NCBI GenBank assembly: GCA_031555175.1
Contig: JAVBUP010000041.1
Coordinates: 1 to 24,731 of the forward strand
Direction of reading: 5' to 3'
DNA: 24,731 nucleotides
Source: JAVBUP01 sp031555175
GTDB lineage: Bacteria; Bacillota_I; Bacilli_A; Erysipelotrichales; Coprobacillaceae
Shown: piece after piece, positions 1-7,653 of the stretch
Layout of the letters: every line of letters begins with the position of its first letter
How positions within the stretch are numbered: the stretch's first letter is position 1
Notes under the pieces: generated by a model
What the model was told of the DNA's origin: nothing
Seen by the model: the letters and a program-made list of their open reading frames with translations, nothing else
Databases searched by the model: none
Made by a program: the position numbers and the translations under genes

Positions 1-2
1 TG

Positions 3-110
3 ATTTATAGTTGGGTTATCGTTTATAATAATCATGGTGATTCAAGTCCTTTCTATGATTGTTGTGGTAAACTAATTATAGTACTTGGATCACTTTTTGT
101 TTATATTTAA
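3..110 (+). CDS. Possible 3' end of an upstream gene (partial)
   Basis: The third forward frame is open from the window edge for 35 codons to a TAA at 108-110. The tail is hydrophobic (KLIIVLGSLFVYI), which could be a C-terminal membrane segment. I recognise no family. The stretch is short and the DNA is AT-rich, so chance is a real alternative. No clear terminator follows, which weakens the call. Confidence 0.25.
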   Translation: MYSWVIVYNNHGDSSPFYDCCGKLIIVLGSLFVYI

Positions 111-126
111 TTTTTGTTTCACATCT

Positions 127-142
127 ATTGTAAACTTACAAT
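127..142. promoter_or_regulatory. 16-bp palindrome upstream of the VOC gene, candidate operator
   Basis: ATTGTAA at 127-133 and TTACAAT at 136-142 are perfect inverted repeats separated by two bases. The site lies about 58 bases upstream of the -10 box of the VOC gene. There is no T-tract, so it is not a terminator. The binding protein is unknown. Confidence 0.3.
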
Positions 143-196
143 TAGGAAATAACTATAAAGAATAAAAATGAAGTGATATGTAAAGGCTTTATTTTT

Positions 197-226
197 TGAT
201 ATAATTGATTTATCTAAAAAAGGAGG
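197..226 (+). promoter_or_regulatory. Extended -10 promoter and RBS of the VOC gene
   Basis: TGaTATAAT occupies 197-205, an extended -10 box with no good -35. A strong Shine-Dalgarno (GGAGG, 222-226) sits 7 bases before the ATG at 234. Confidence 0.55.
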
Positions 227-233
227 AAGAATA

Positions 234-695
234 ATGAAATTTATTAGTAGTTTATTAGTAGTTAAAGATATTGAAGCATCAAAAAAGTTTTATAATAATA
301 TTTTGAATCAAGATGTGATAATAGACTTTGGAGCAAATGTTACTTTAGCTGGTGGATTCTCATTACAAACCGTGGAAACTTGGTCTAAGTTTATTGGTAA
401 AGATATGGATGAAATCATATATAGTAATAATGCAGTTGAGTTATATTTTGAAACTACAGAGTTCGATGAATTTATTAGTAAACTTAAGAACTTCAATATA
501 AAATATGTGCATCCAGTTATTGAACATACTTGGGGACAACGAGGAATTCGGTTCTATGACTTAGATAACCATATTATTGAAGTTAGTGAATCACTATCAC
601 AAGTTGCAAAACGATTCATTGCTTCCGGATTAAATATTGAAGATACGGCAAAAAGGATGGATATTGCAGAAGATTATGTAAAATCTTTGTTATAA
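234..695 (+). CDS. VOC (glyoxalase/bleomycin-resistance fold) family protein
   Basis: This 153-residue protein has the vicinal oxygen chelate beta-alpha-beta-beta-beta pattern: the opening strand KFISSLLVVKDIEASKKFY, a central strand with E69, and the closing GIRFYDLDNHIIEVSE segment with E116. Family members bind a metal, or a drug without a metal; the substrate cannot be read from the sequence. The last 33 residues (about 121-153) lie beyond the VOC fold and resemble a short helix-turn-helix tail (GLNIEDTAKRMDIAEDYVKSLL). The start is fixed by the strong Shine-Dalgarno. The gene has its own promoter and stands before the rpiR-type regulator gene, which also has its own promoter. A dioxygenase, isomerase or resistance role is possible. 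Confidence 0.85.
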   Translation: MKFISSLLVVKDIEASKKFYNNILNQDVIIDFGANVTLAGGFSLQTVETWSKFIGKDMDEIIYSNNAVELYFETTEFDEFISKLKNFNIKYVHPVIEHTWGQRGIRFYDLDNHIIEVSESLSQVAKRFIASGLNIEDTAKRMDIAEDYVKSLL

Positions 696-711
696 TTTTC
701 ATTTTTTGTAA

Positions 712-747
712 ATATCTATTTTCAAAGACAATGAAAATAGATATAAT
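712..747 (+). promoter_or_regulatory. rpiR-type gene promoter overlaid by a perfect 12-bp inverted repeat
   Basis: A -35-like TTTTCA (719-724) and a -10 TATAAT (742-747) are spaced by 17 bp. The arms ATATCTATTTTC (712-723) and GAAAATAGATAT (733-744) are exact inverted repeats with a 9-base gap, centred 21 bp (two helical turns) apart. They cover both promoter boxes. No T-tract follows the right arm, so an operator is more likely than a terminator. Confidence 0.6.
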
Positions 748-766
748 AGTGGATGAGGTGATATGA

Positions 767-1579
767 ATGAATGATTTAGTATATAATTTGTTATCTTATG
801 TTAATTCTAGTAAAGAAGAAGATATGTATTACTCTATTTCTTTGGCCGTATTACAAAACCTATCTAAAATACCTGATATAAATATAAATGACTTAGCAGC
901 ATTATGTTATACTTCAACTGCTACTATTAGTCGTTTCTGCAAGAAATTTAAGTGTGGTAGTTTTGTAGAGTTTAAGGAAGAAATTAAACACTTCTTACGC
1001 ATTTCTAAAGATGGTATTCGCTTATCAATTAGTGATAAAGAAAGAATTAATAACAATCCAGATGTTTTAAAGGATAAAGTATATGATTTAGTTATTAATA
1101 ACTTGTCATTGAATAGACAAGATTTTGATATGAAAAAAGTAGATCAACTTTGCGATGCAATCCATAGTCATAAAAGAGTATATTTTATGGGACTTACATA
1201 TACAAAAATTGTAGCATCTGATATCCAAATGAAATTCTTGTCACAAGGGAAATTTATCTACTCATATTCTGATAAAGGAGAACAAGAACGTCAAATAGAT
1301 GAATTAAATGAAGATTCATTAGTAATTATTTTATCAGTAAGTGGTAGACTACTAGTAATGCAACAAATTTTTGAAAAGATAAAAAAGAAGAAAGCTAAAA
1401 TGATGATTATTACTTTAAGTAAAGATCAATCATTAGAAGATAGAACTGATTATTTATGGAGACTTCATGGTGTGGAAGGAGATTTCTCTGAAGCATCGAT
1501 TGCTGGTACAATTACTTTGATGAGTGCCTTAAATGTATTATATTTAAGATATTCTTTAAATTATCCAGTGCAAAAATAA
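767..1579 (+). CDS. RpiR family transcriptional regulator (HTH + SIS)
   Basis: This 270-residue protein has an N-terminal RpiR-type helix-turn-helix (about 37-62, with the ISRFCKKFKCGSFVEFK signature) and a C-terminal SIS sugar-phosphate isomerase-like domain (about 134-250), including the VIILSVSGR strand-loop. RpiR regulators bind a phosphosugar with the SIS domain and control sugar or amino-sugar genes. No sugar operon lies beside it, so the ligand is unknown. The start at 767 follows GAGGTG (755-760); an ATG at 763 is out of frame. The inverted repeat over its promoter suggests self-repression. It is followed by its own terminator. Confidence 0.9.
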   Translation: MNDLVYNLLSYVNSSKEEDMYYSISLAVLQNLSKIPDININDLAALCYTSTATISRFCKKFKCGSFVEFKEEIKHFLRISKDGIRLSISDKERINNNPDVLKDKVYDLVINNLSLNRQDFDMKKVDQLCDAIHSHKRVYFMGLTYTKIVASDIQMKFLSQGKFIYSYSDKGEQERQIDELNEDSLVIILSVSGRLLVMQQIFEKIKKKKAKMMIITLSKDQSLEDRTDYLWRLHGVEGDFSEASIAGTITLMSALNVLYLRYSLNYPVQK

Positions 1580-1636
1580 TCGATTTAGTCAGTATACGCT
1601 AAGTGGCGTAATAATATAATAAGTAAGTAAACACAT

Positions 1637-1662
1637 GCACTACAAAATTTGTGGTGCTTTTT
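1637..1662 (+). terminator. Intrinsic terminator after the rpiR-type gene
   Basis: GCACTACA (1637-1644) pairs with TGTGGTGC (1650-1657) with one G-T pair, followed by five T residues (1658-1662). Confidence 0.8.
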
Positions 1663-1678
1663 GTATATAAACAAAGAT

Positions 1679-1701
1679 AATAATATGCAACAGATATTAT
1701 T
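1679..1701. repeat. 8-bp inverted repeat upstream of cdaA
   Basis: AATAATAT (1679-1686) and ATATTATT (1694-1701) are perfect inverted repeats with a 7-base gap, about 60 bp upstream of the cdaA -10. It could be an operator, but AT-rich DNA makes chance plausible. Confidence 0.25.
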
Positions 1702-1758
1702 GGCCCTGTGTTTTTTCAATCACACTTTTCATTAAATATAGTATCGACAATAAATATA

Positions 1759-1783
1759 TGTTATAATGCAAGGTAGTAAGGAG
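1759..1783 (+). promoter_or_regulatory. Extended -10 promoter and RBS of the cdaA operon
   Basis: TGtTATAAT is at 1759-1767. The Shine-Dalgarno AAGGAG is at 1778-1783, seven bases before the ATG at 1791. This is the only clear promoter for cdaA-cdaR-glmM. Confidence 0.6.
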
Positions 1784-1790
1784 TGATAAA

Positions 1791-2627
1791 ATGATAATCA
1801 AGTCTTTATTTTTATCAACAAATATTGGTGCTTCATTATTAGAAGACTTCACCATTAATTTTTCATCGTTATCATCGATTTTAGTAACGGTGTTAGATAT
1901 TTTATTAGTTTGGGCAGCGATATACTATATAATTCGTATTGTTCGTCGCAATGCTAGAACAATGCAGATTTTTAAAGGAATATTATTTATCATAGTCTTG
2001 AAGTTTGTAACTGAAATAATTGGGTTAACAACTTTAGGATACTTAACAGATAATGTATTAACTTGGGGATTTCTAGCGATCATTATTATCTTTCAACCAG
2101 AAATCAGATCATTACTTGAAAAATTGGGACAAACACAAGTGTTTAATAACTTTACAACATTAACAGTTTCTGAAAAAGAAAAGATGGTAAATGAAATTTC
2201 ACTTGCTGTTGATTATTTAGCTAAAAATAAAATTGGCGCATTAATTACTTTTGAACGTACACAATCTATGATTGATTATGTTCAAACTGGAATTAAAATT
2301 AATGCAACAGTTACAGCAGATTTAATTATTTCATTGTTTATGCCAGTAACACCACTTCATGATGGAGCAATAATTATTCAAGGAGATAAGATTTCATGTG
2401 CATCTGCATATTTTCCACCAACGAATAAGGAGTTGAGCTCTAAATATGGGGCGAGACATAGAGCTGCTCTAGGTATTAGTGAAGTAATGGATTGCTTAAC
2501 AATTGTAGTTTCTGAAGAGTCAGGAACAGTTTCATTTACTCAAAATGGGCAAATGTTCTCAGTAGCATTATCAGAATTCAAAACTCTACTTATGGAAGAA
2601 GTAGGTTTGTTTGAAGATGGGCAATAG
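1791..2627 (+). CDS. cdaA: Membrane diadenylate cyclase CdaA
   Basis: This 278-residue enzyme condenses two ATP to cyclic di-AMP, an essential second messenger for potassium and osmolyte control. Three membrane segments fill roughly residues 28-105. The DAC catalytic domain follows with the DGA motif at 191-193 (PLHDGAIII) and RHR at 222-224 (GARHRAALG), both required for catalysis. Length and layout match CdaA of Bacilli. It is first in the conserved cdaA-cdaR-glmM operon; its TAG overlaps the Shine-Dalgarno of cdaR. CdaR and GlmM are known to interact with and modulate CdaA in other Firmicutes. All key residues are intact. Confidence 0.97.
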   Translation: MIIKSLFLSTNIGASLLEDFTINFSSLSSILVTVLDILLVWAAIYYIIRIVRRNARTMQIFKGILFIIVLKFVTEIIGLTTLGYLTDNVLTWGFLAIIIIFQPEIRSLLEKLGQTQVFNNFTTLTVSEKEKMVNEISLAVDYLAKNKIGALITFERTQSMIDYVQTGIKINATVTADLIISLFMPVTPLHDGAIIIQGDKISCASAYFPPTNKELSSKYGARHRAALGISEVMDCLTIVVSEESGTVSFTQNGQMFSVALSEFKTLLMEEVGLFEDGQ

Positions 2628-2638
2628 GAGGTAATAAC

Positions 2639-4312
2639 ATGAACGAAAAGAATGAAAAAGACTTACATGACCAAAAACCTATTGATAAGAAAGTAGATAA
2701 TAATCAAGAATCACTTCCAACTATTGATCAAGAATTATTTTCTAAAGATGCTGAACCAATAAAGAGTATTGATTCAGAAATTGAACATGTAACATTAGAA
2801 CAAATAAGTAATGAGAAAGCAAAGGAAGAAGAGGCTATTGTAGTACAACCTATTCATCCATCTAGTGAAAAGATTGCTCCTATCGATAGATTAGATAGAA
2901 GACGTTTTAATTCGCAAAATGCAGTATTTAGAAGCATTATGCAAAAAAATAAAAATCAAAATGAAGAAGATTCACAAAAGAAACTTGAAACTGCTAAGAA
3001 AATAGCTGGTCAAGGAAAAGTCATAATGAATCATTATAAGGCTTTCGAAATTAGTTTGGTAAAAGCATTCCGTATTGCTAGTTCAAAAGTAGATAATTTA
3101 TTGACTAATCCAAAATTAGGGCGTTATTTGTCATTATTTTTAGCAATAATGTTATTCTTTATAGTAAATGCAGGATCAGTAACAAATATTTTCACTGTAT
3201 CTAAGTCAGGTGATAGTTTTACTAATGTACCTGTATCAGTGAATTATAATGACCAAATATATGAAGTATCAGGAATACCAAGTAATGTAAATGTCACTGT
3301 CGTTGGGGAGTTAATGGCTATCTCATCGGCAAAAATTCAAAATGAATATGAGATATTTGTTGATTTAACTGGATTAGCTGAGGGTAGTCATAATGTTAGG
3401 TTGCAATATCGTAATTTTCCAAGTAACTTAAAGGTGACAATTGAGCCTTCATCAGTTAATGTTGTTTTGAAAAAGAAGATTACTGAAACATTTGAATTAA
3501 GTACAAAGTTCATTAATACTTCCAAGAAAGACGCGGAGTACATCTTAGGTACGCCACAGTTGGAGCTACAAGAAGTTATTATTAAGGCAAGTAAAGATAC
3601 GCTAGATTCAATCGCATCAGTAGAAGTATTGATTGACGTAACCGGTGTTACTGAAACATTTGAAAATGAATTTGAAATAGCAGCATTTAATCAAAAAGGT
3701 GAAAGAGTATCAAATATTGATATTATACCTAATACTGTAAAAGTAAAGGTACCTGTAACATCGCCAAATAAAACTGTTCCAATAGTCATTGTGCCAAGCG
3801 GTAAAGTTGGTGAAGGGTTAGCAATAGATACTATCTCACTAGATTATGGTGAAACAACTATCTATGGTACCGAGGAAGAGTTAGCTAAAATTGATAAAAT
3901 TGAGATTTCACTGGAAGTAGCTGGACTAACTGCAGCATCAAATAAACGTGTTGCGCAAATAACTCTACCTTCAGGTATTAAAAAATCATCTATTTCTAAA
4001 GTAAATATTGATATTGCTTTAGTAACTGCAACAACGAAAACGATTACTGATATTCCAATTAGATTTAGGAATAATATTAATCACTTAACCCCAACTATTG
4101 ATAGTGCTGCTGATGCAGTTGTTACTCTTGAGTTAACTGGTGCAGAAAGTAGATTAGCAGGTATTGATGCTGGAAATATTGAAGCATACATTGATATGAT
4201 TGATAGTGTAGTAGGAAATGCAGAGATGCAAATATATATAGTTTTACCAGATTCGACAGTTGCTTATAAATTTACAAGTGCTGAGAAAATCTTAGTAAAT
4301 ATAACACAATAA
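2639..4312 (+). CDS. cdaR: YbbR-domain regulator of CdaA, with long N-terminal extension
   Basis: This 557-residue protein has one membrane segment at about 163-181 (YLSLFLAIMLFFIVNAG) and then four extracytoplasmic YbbR-type beta repeats (roughly 195-275, 283-370, 378-460 and 465-557). CdaR binds CdaA through the membrane and adjusts c-di-AMP synthesis. In the usual family layout the membrane helix lies near the N-terminus. Here it is preceded by about 160 charged, Lys/Glu-rich, low-complexity residues predicted to be cytosolic. The start is supported by AGGAGG at 2626-2631, overlapping the cdaA stop, and the extension is in frame without interruption. It is the middle gene of the c-di-AMP/GlmM operon. 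Confidence 0.95.
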   Translation: MNEKNEKDLHDQKPIDKKVDNNQESLPTIDQELFSKDAEPIKSIDSEIEHVTLEQISNEKAKEEEAIVVQPIHPSSEKIAPIDRLDRRRFNSQNAVFRSIMQKNKNQNEEDSQKKLETAKKIAGQGKVIMNHYKAFEISLVKAFRIASSKVDNLLTNPKLGRYLSLFLAIMLFFIVNAGSVTNIFTVSKSGDSFTNVPVSVNYNDQIYEVSGIPSNVNVTVVGELMAISSAKIQNEYEIFVDLTGLAEGSHNVRLQYRNFPSNLKVTIEPSSVNVVLKKKITETFELSTKFINTSKKDAEYILGTPQLELQEVIIKASKDTLDSIASVEVLIDVTGVTETFENEFEIAAFNQKGERVSNIDIIPNTVKVKVPVTSPNKTVPIVIVPSGKVGEGLAIDTISLDYGETTIYGTEEELAKIDKIEISLEVAGLTAASNKRVAQITLPSGIKKSSISKVNIDIALVTATTKTITDIPIRFRNNINHLTPTIDSAADAVVTLELTGAESRLAGIDAGNIEAYIDMIDSVVGNAEMQIYIVLPDSTVAYKFTSAEKILVNITQ

Positions 4313-4324
4313 GGAGTACAAAAG

Positions 4325-5671
4325 ATGAGTAAATATTTTGGAACTGATGGATTTCGTGGAGAAGCTAATGTAACTCTTACGCCATTTCATGCTTATAAAG
4401 TTGGTAGATTTTTAGGACATTATTTTAGTAAAAATAATCAAGCTACTATAGTTATAGGAAAGGATACACGTCTTTCTGGTGATATGCTTGAAGCAGCTTT
4501 AATTTCGGGAATTACCGCAAGTGGAGCTAATGTCAAAACTCTTGGCGTTACTACTACTCCTAATGTATCTTACATCACTAGAGTTGAAGATTTTGCCTGT
4601 GGTATTATGATTTCCGCAAGCCATAATCCCTTCTATGATAATGGGATAAAAGTAATTAACCACAAAGGACATAAACTAGAAGCCAAGATTGAAGATTTAG
4701 TTGAAGAATACATTGATCGAGAGGAAGATGATTTACCATTTGCTGGCAAGGAACATATTGGAGTTTCTTTACCATACCCTCAAGGTGTTGAAAAATATAT
4801 ATCTTATCTAAAATCTAAAGTTAATGTTTCATTTAAGTCAATGAATGTTGGGTTGGATTTAGCAAATGGATCCGCTAGTCATATTGCTGCAGATATCTTT
4901 AGAGATTTAGGAGCTAATGTTACAGTTATTTCTAATAGCCCAGATGGATTAAATATTAATACGAACTGTGGATCAACACATATTGAATCATTGGTAAATT
5001 TGGTAACTTCAAATAAGTTGGATATTGGATTTGCTTATGATGGTGACAGTGATCGTTGTATGGCGGTAGACCAAAATGGCCGTGTCATTGATGGTGACTT
5101 AATGATGTATGTTTGTGCAAAACATATGAAATCAACAGGAGAATTAGCAACTAATAAAATTGTTACTACTGTAATGAGTAATATTGGTTTGTACTTAGCG
5201 TTGGATAATCTAGGCATTGGTTATGAAAAAACTGCTGTTGGTGATAAATATGTCTATGAGAATATGTTACTAAACAATCATGCAATTGGTGGGGAACAAT
5301 CTGGTCATATTATTTTCAATAAAGATGCAACAACAGGTGATGGCATTTTAACTTCATTGAAAATTATGGAGGTAGTAATATCTTTACAACAATCATTAGC
5401 GGATTTAGCTAGCGAAGTTGATATTTTCCCACAATTATTAGTTAATGTTAGAGTGCATGATAAAAAAGATGCTCAAGATGATGTTGATGTCATAGCAAAG
5501 GTTAAGGAAGTTGAGGAAACATTAGGTAATCAAGGTAGAATACTTGTGAGGCAAAGTGGTACTGAACCTCTAATTAGAGTTATGGTTGAAGCTAAAACTG
5601 ATGAATTGTGTGAAAAATATGTATACAGTGTAATAGATGTTTTGAAAGCCAAAGGACATGTGAGTCAATAA
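4325..5671 (+). CDS. glmM: Phosphoglucosamine mutase
   Basis: This 448-residue enzyme converts glucosamine-6-phosphate to glucosamine-1-phosphate for UDP-GlcNAc and peptidoglycan. The phosphoserine loop SASHNP is at 97-102 (active S99), the metal loop DGDSDR at 239-244, and the sugar-phosphate loop RQSGTEPLIRVM is near the C-terminus. AAGGAG (4311-4316) overlaps the cdaR stop. It is the last gene of cdaA-cdaR-glmM; GlmM binds and restrains CdaA in studied Firmicutes. Its last codons and TAA form the left arm and loop of an intrinsic terminator. Confidence 0.97.
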   Translation: MSKYFGTDGFRGEANVTLTPFHAYKVGRFLGHYFSKNNQATIVIGKDTRLSGDMLEAALISGITASGANVKTLGVTTTPNVSYITRVEDFACGIMISASHNPFYDNGIKVINHKGHKLEAKIEDLVEEYIDREEDDLPFAGKEHIGVSLPYPQGVEKYISYLKSKVNVSFKSMNVGLDLANGSASHIAADIFRDLGANVTVISNSPDGLNINTNCGSTHIESLVNLVTSNKLDIGFAYDGDSDRCMAVDQNGRVIDGDLMMYVCAKHMKSTGELATNKIVTTVMSNIGLYLALDNLGIGYEKTAVGDKYVYENMLLNNHAIGGEQSGHIIFNKDATTGDGILTSLKIMEVVISLQQSLADLASEVDIFPQLLVNVRVHDKKDAQDDVDVIAKVKEVEETLGNQGRILVRQSGTEPLIRVMVEAKTDELCEKYVYSVIDVLKAKGHVSQ

Positions 5672-5688
5672 CTGACTCACATTCTTTT
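5658..5688 (+). terminator. Terminator containing the glmM stop codon
   Basis: ATGTGAGTCA (5658-5667) and TGACTCACAT (5673-5682) form a perfect 10-bp stem. The loop (5668-5672) contains the glmM TAA. TCTTTT follows, and the next gene's ATG is at 5689. Confidence 0.85.
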
Positions 5689-6162
5689 ATGAAAACTAAA
5701 CAATTAACACTGTATTCATTACTTATTGCACTTGTTGCTCTTTCCACAATGGTGATATCTATTCCAATTGGTAGTAGCGGATATGTTAACGTAGGTGATA
5801 GTATTATTATTGTGATTTCTTTAATATATGGTACTCGTTGTGGTATGTTATGTGGGGGAATTGGAAGTCTTTTGGCTGATATACTCTTAGGATATGGCTA
5901 TTTCGCACCGTTCACCCTTATTGTAAAGGGAATCGAAGGGTATATTATAGCACTATTTTATAAAAAATATCATAATGCCTTGCTATCATCAGTAGTTGGA
6001 GTGAGTTGGATGATTATTGGTTATTTCATATCATCGTGTATTATTGAACATGTTACTATTGCAATATCTGGAGTTGCTTTCAATGCTACGCAAGCTTTTA
6101 TCTGTGTAATATTAGGAAATCTAGTATTTAATATTTTAAAGGGTAGAAAATTCATATTTTAA
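5689..6162 (+). CDS. ECF transporter S component (substrate-binding membrane subunit)
   Basis: This 157-residue hydrophobic protein has about five membrane segments. It begins with the typical S-component N-terminus (MKTKQLTLYSLLIALVAL) and has the GYVNVGDSIIIVISLIYG and GGIGSLLADILLGY segments of the ECF-type vitamin transporter S family (PF07155-like). S components capture a vitamin and dock to a shared EcfT/EcfA module, which is not in this window; the substrate cannot be assigned. The start is chosen from the N-terminal match. No Shine-Dalgarno is present because the glmM terminator hairpin fills that position. Expression may come by readthrough and reinitiation, 17 bases after the glmM stop. 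Confidence 0.85.
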   Translation: MKTKQLTLYSLLIALVALSTMVISIPIGSSGYVNVGDSIIIVISLIYGTRCGMLCGGIGSLLADILLGYGYFAPFTLIVKGIEGYIIALFYKKYHNALLSSVVGVSWMIIGYFISSCIIEHVTIAISGVAFNATQAFICVILGNLVFNILKGRKFIF

Positions 6163-6204
6163 ATGGCGGATATTATTGGAAAAGTATTTATATCGATATT
6201 TAAG

Positions 6205-6229
6205 TATAGCTTTAAAGCTATATTTTTTT
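6205..6229 (+). terminator. Intrinsic terminator after the ECF gene
   Basis: TATAGCTTTAAAGCTATA (6205-6222) is fully self-complementary and is followed by seven T residues (6223-6229). Confidence 0.8.
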
Positions 6230-6252
6230 GTTTTTCAGATTATGAAAGCACC

Positions 6253-6294
6253 TGTCTAGACATTTGTATTATAATATTGCTATAAAGGGGAGAG
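6253..6294 (+). promoter_or_regulatory. Promoter and palindromic operator candidate of MFS gene 1
   Basis: A -10 TATAAT lies at 6270-6275 without a TG extension or a good -35. The perfect 10-bp palindrome TGTCTAGACA (6253-6262) falls in the spacer/-35 region. The Shine-Dalgarno-like GGGGAGAG (6287-6294) precedes the ATG at 6298. Confidence 0.45.
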
Positions 6295-6297
6295 AGC

Positions 6298-7521
6298 ATG
6301 AAAAAATTATCAAAGCAAGCTACAATATTGTTAATAGTTGGGATTTTATATACAGCCGCTACTTTAATAGCTTCAACATTTGTAACAGTTTATTTGTATG
6401 GAATAAATAAAGATTATTCTGTAAGCATTATTATAAATATAATTAACTATATAGTGGTAGTATCATCATTTGTAATCGGGTCTAAAATAGTTAAAAAAAC
6501 TGGTATTTTGAACCTTATGCGAGTTGGTATTATTTCAACTGGTATCTACTATTTGCTAATCTTGATTTTAAAAGAAAATGCTGGTCAAGTTTACAATATG
6601 ATTCCATTAGGGATATTTAATGGAATTGGAATGGGATTCTATTATTTCTCATTAAATAATATGATTTCTAAATTGACTACTGATGAAAATCGTAGTAATT
6701 ACTTTGGAATGCAAATGGCGTTGAGTACAGTTTTTGGAGTTGTTATTCCGCCTGTATCTGGGTTATTAATTAAATCAATGTCTGAACAAACTGGATATTA
6801 TATTTTGTTTGGATTTAGTTGTGTAGTATTTGCGATTGGTTTTATTTATTCAATGATGTTAAAACAAATTGATTTTAAAGAAGACTATAATATTTTTGGG
6901 GTATTGAAGTTAACTGGAAATCTTGATTGGTCGACTATAAAGTGGCAATCATTCTCTGTGTCACTTCGTGATGCCTTATACATGACAATATTTACAGTGT
7001 ACTCTACGCAAATAATTGGTGGAGAAGATAATATGGGTATTTTATCAGCAGTTATGTCAATTATTAGTGTTGTGGCTGCTGGCTATATTGGTCGTGCAGT
7101 AACAAATAGGAATATCAAAAACTATCATATTATTACTACTGCCGTTATGTTAGTAGCGATGTATATTGGGGCTATTTTTGCTTCTCCTTTGGCAATTATT
7201 GTGATGTGTTTGTTACTAGGATTTGCTAAAACTGGTGGTATGCTTGTTTATAATAACGTACAGTATAAAGGATTTGCTAGTGCTGAAAAATATGGATTTA
7301 AAACGGCTGACTTTATTGTAGCTACAGAATTCCCAATTGCGGTAGGTAGAATTGTTGGATTAGTTGGATACTATGTTGCAACATTGTTTATTCATGATGA
7401 CTTCCTGTTATCTAGAATTGTATTCATCCTTATTCCACTACTTACTATTATTGATCATTTTGTAATCCAAAAGAATTTAGGTTGGTTTAGAAATAGAGGT
7501 TCTGAGTCTGTTTCTGAATAG
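6298..7521 (+). CDS. Major facilitator superfamily transporter
   Basis: This 407-residue protein has about 12 membrane helices in two halves of six. A charged loop lies around residues 187-215. It follows a monocistronic layout with its own promoter and terminator. The ENRSNYFGMQMALSTVFGVVIPPVSG segment fits the fourth and fifth helices of bacterial MFS proteins. I cannot assign a substrate: import of a nutrient or drug export are both possible. The palindrome in the promoter suggests control by a dimeric repressor, but no regulator gene is adjacent. Confidence 0.85.
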   Translation: MKKLSKQATILLIVGILYTAATLIASTFVTVYLYGINKDYSVSIIINIINYIVVVSSFVIGSKIVKKTGILNLMRVGIISTGIYYLLILILKENAGQVYNMIPLGIFNGIGMGFYYFSLNNMISKLTTDENRSNYFGMQMALSTVFGVVIPPVSGLLIKSMSEQTGYYILFGFSCVVFAIGFIYSMMLKQIDFKEDYNIFGVLKLTGNLDWSTIKWQSFSVSLRDALYMTIFTVYSTQIIGGEDNMGILSAVMSIISVVAAGYIGRAVTNRNIKNYHIITTAVMLVAMYIGAIFASPLAIIVMCLLLGFAKTGGMLVYNNVQYKGFASAEKYGFKTADFIVATEFPIAVGRIVGLVGYYVATLFIHDDFLLSRIVFILIPLLTIIDHFVIQKNLGWFRNRGSESVSE

Positions 7522-7560
7522 TAGTTAAGTTATTATTATGAAATGTATATAATTTATCTA

Positions 7561-7587
7561 AGCGAGTAACTACTACTCGCTTTTTTT
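7561..7587 (+). terminator. Intrinsic terminator after MFS gene 1
   Basis: AGCGAGTA (7561-7568) and TACTCGCT (7574-7581) form a perfect stem with a 5-base loop, continuing into a T-run to 7587. Confidence 0.9.
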
Positions 7588-7627
7588 AATTTTATAAGAA
7601 GAATAATGCTTTGTATTGATTATTTTA

Positions 7628-7648
7628 TGGTACAATAAATAAGGTGAT
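7628..7648 (+). promoter_or_regulatory. Extended -10 promoter and RBS of polA
   Basis: TGgTACAAT is at 7628-7636, and AAGGTGAT (7641-7648) is the Shine-Dalgarno for the ATG at 7654. Confidence 0.55.
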
Positions 7649-7653
7649 AAAAA

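Noticed and set aside
6257..6286. TAGACA/TATAAA as the MFS gene 1 promoter
   Set aside because: The predicted start would fall after the Shine-Dalgarno, leaving no leader; the TATAAT at 6270-6275 fits better.
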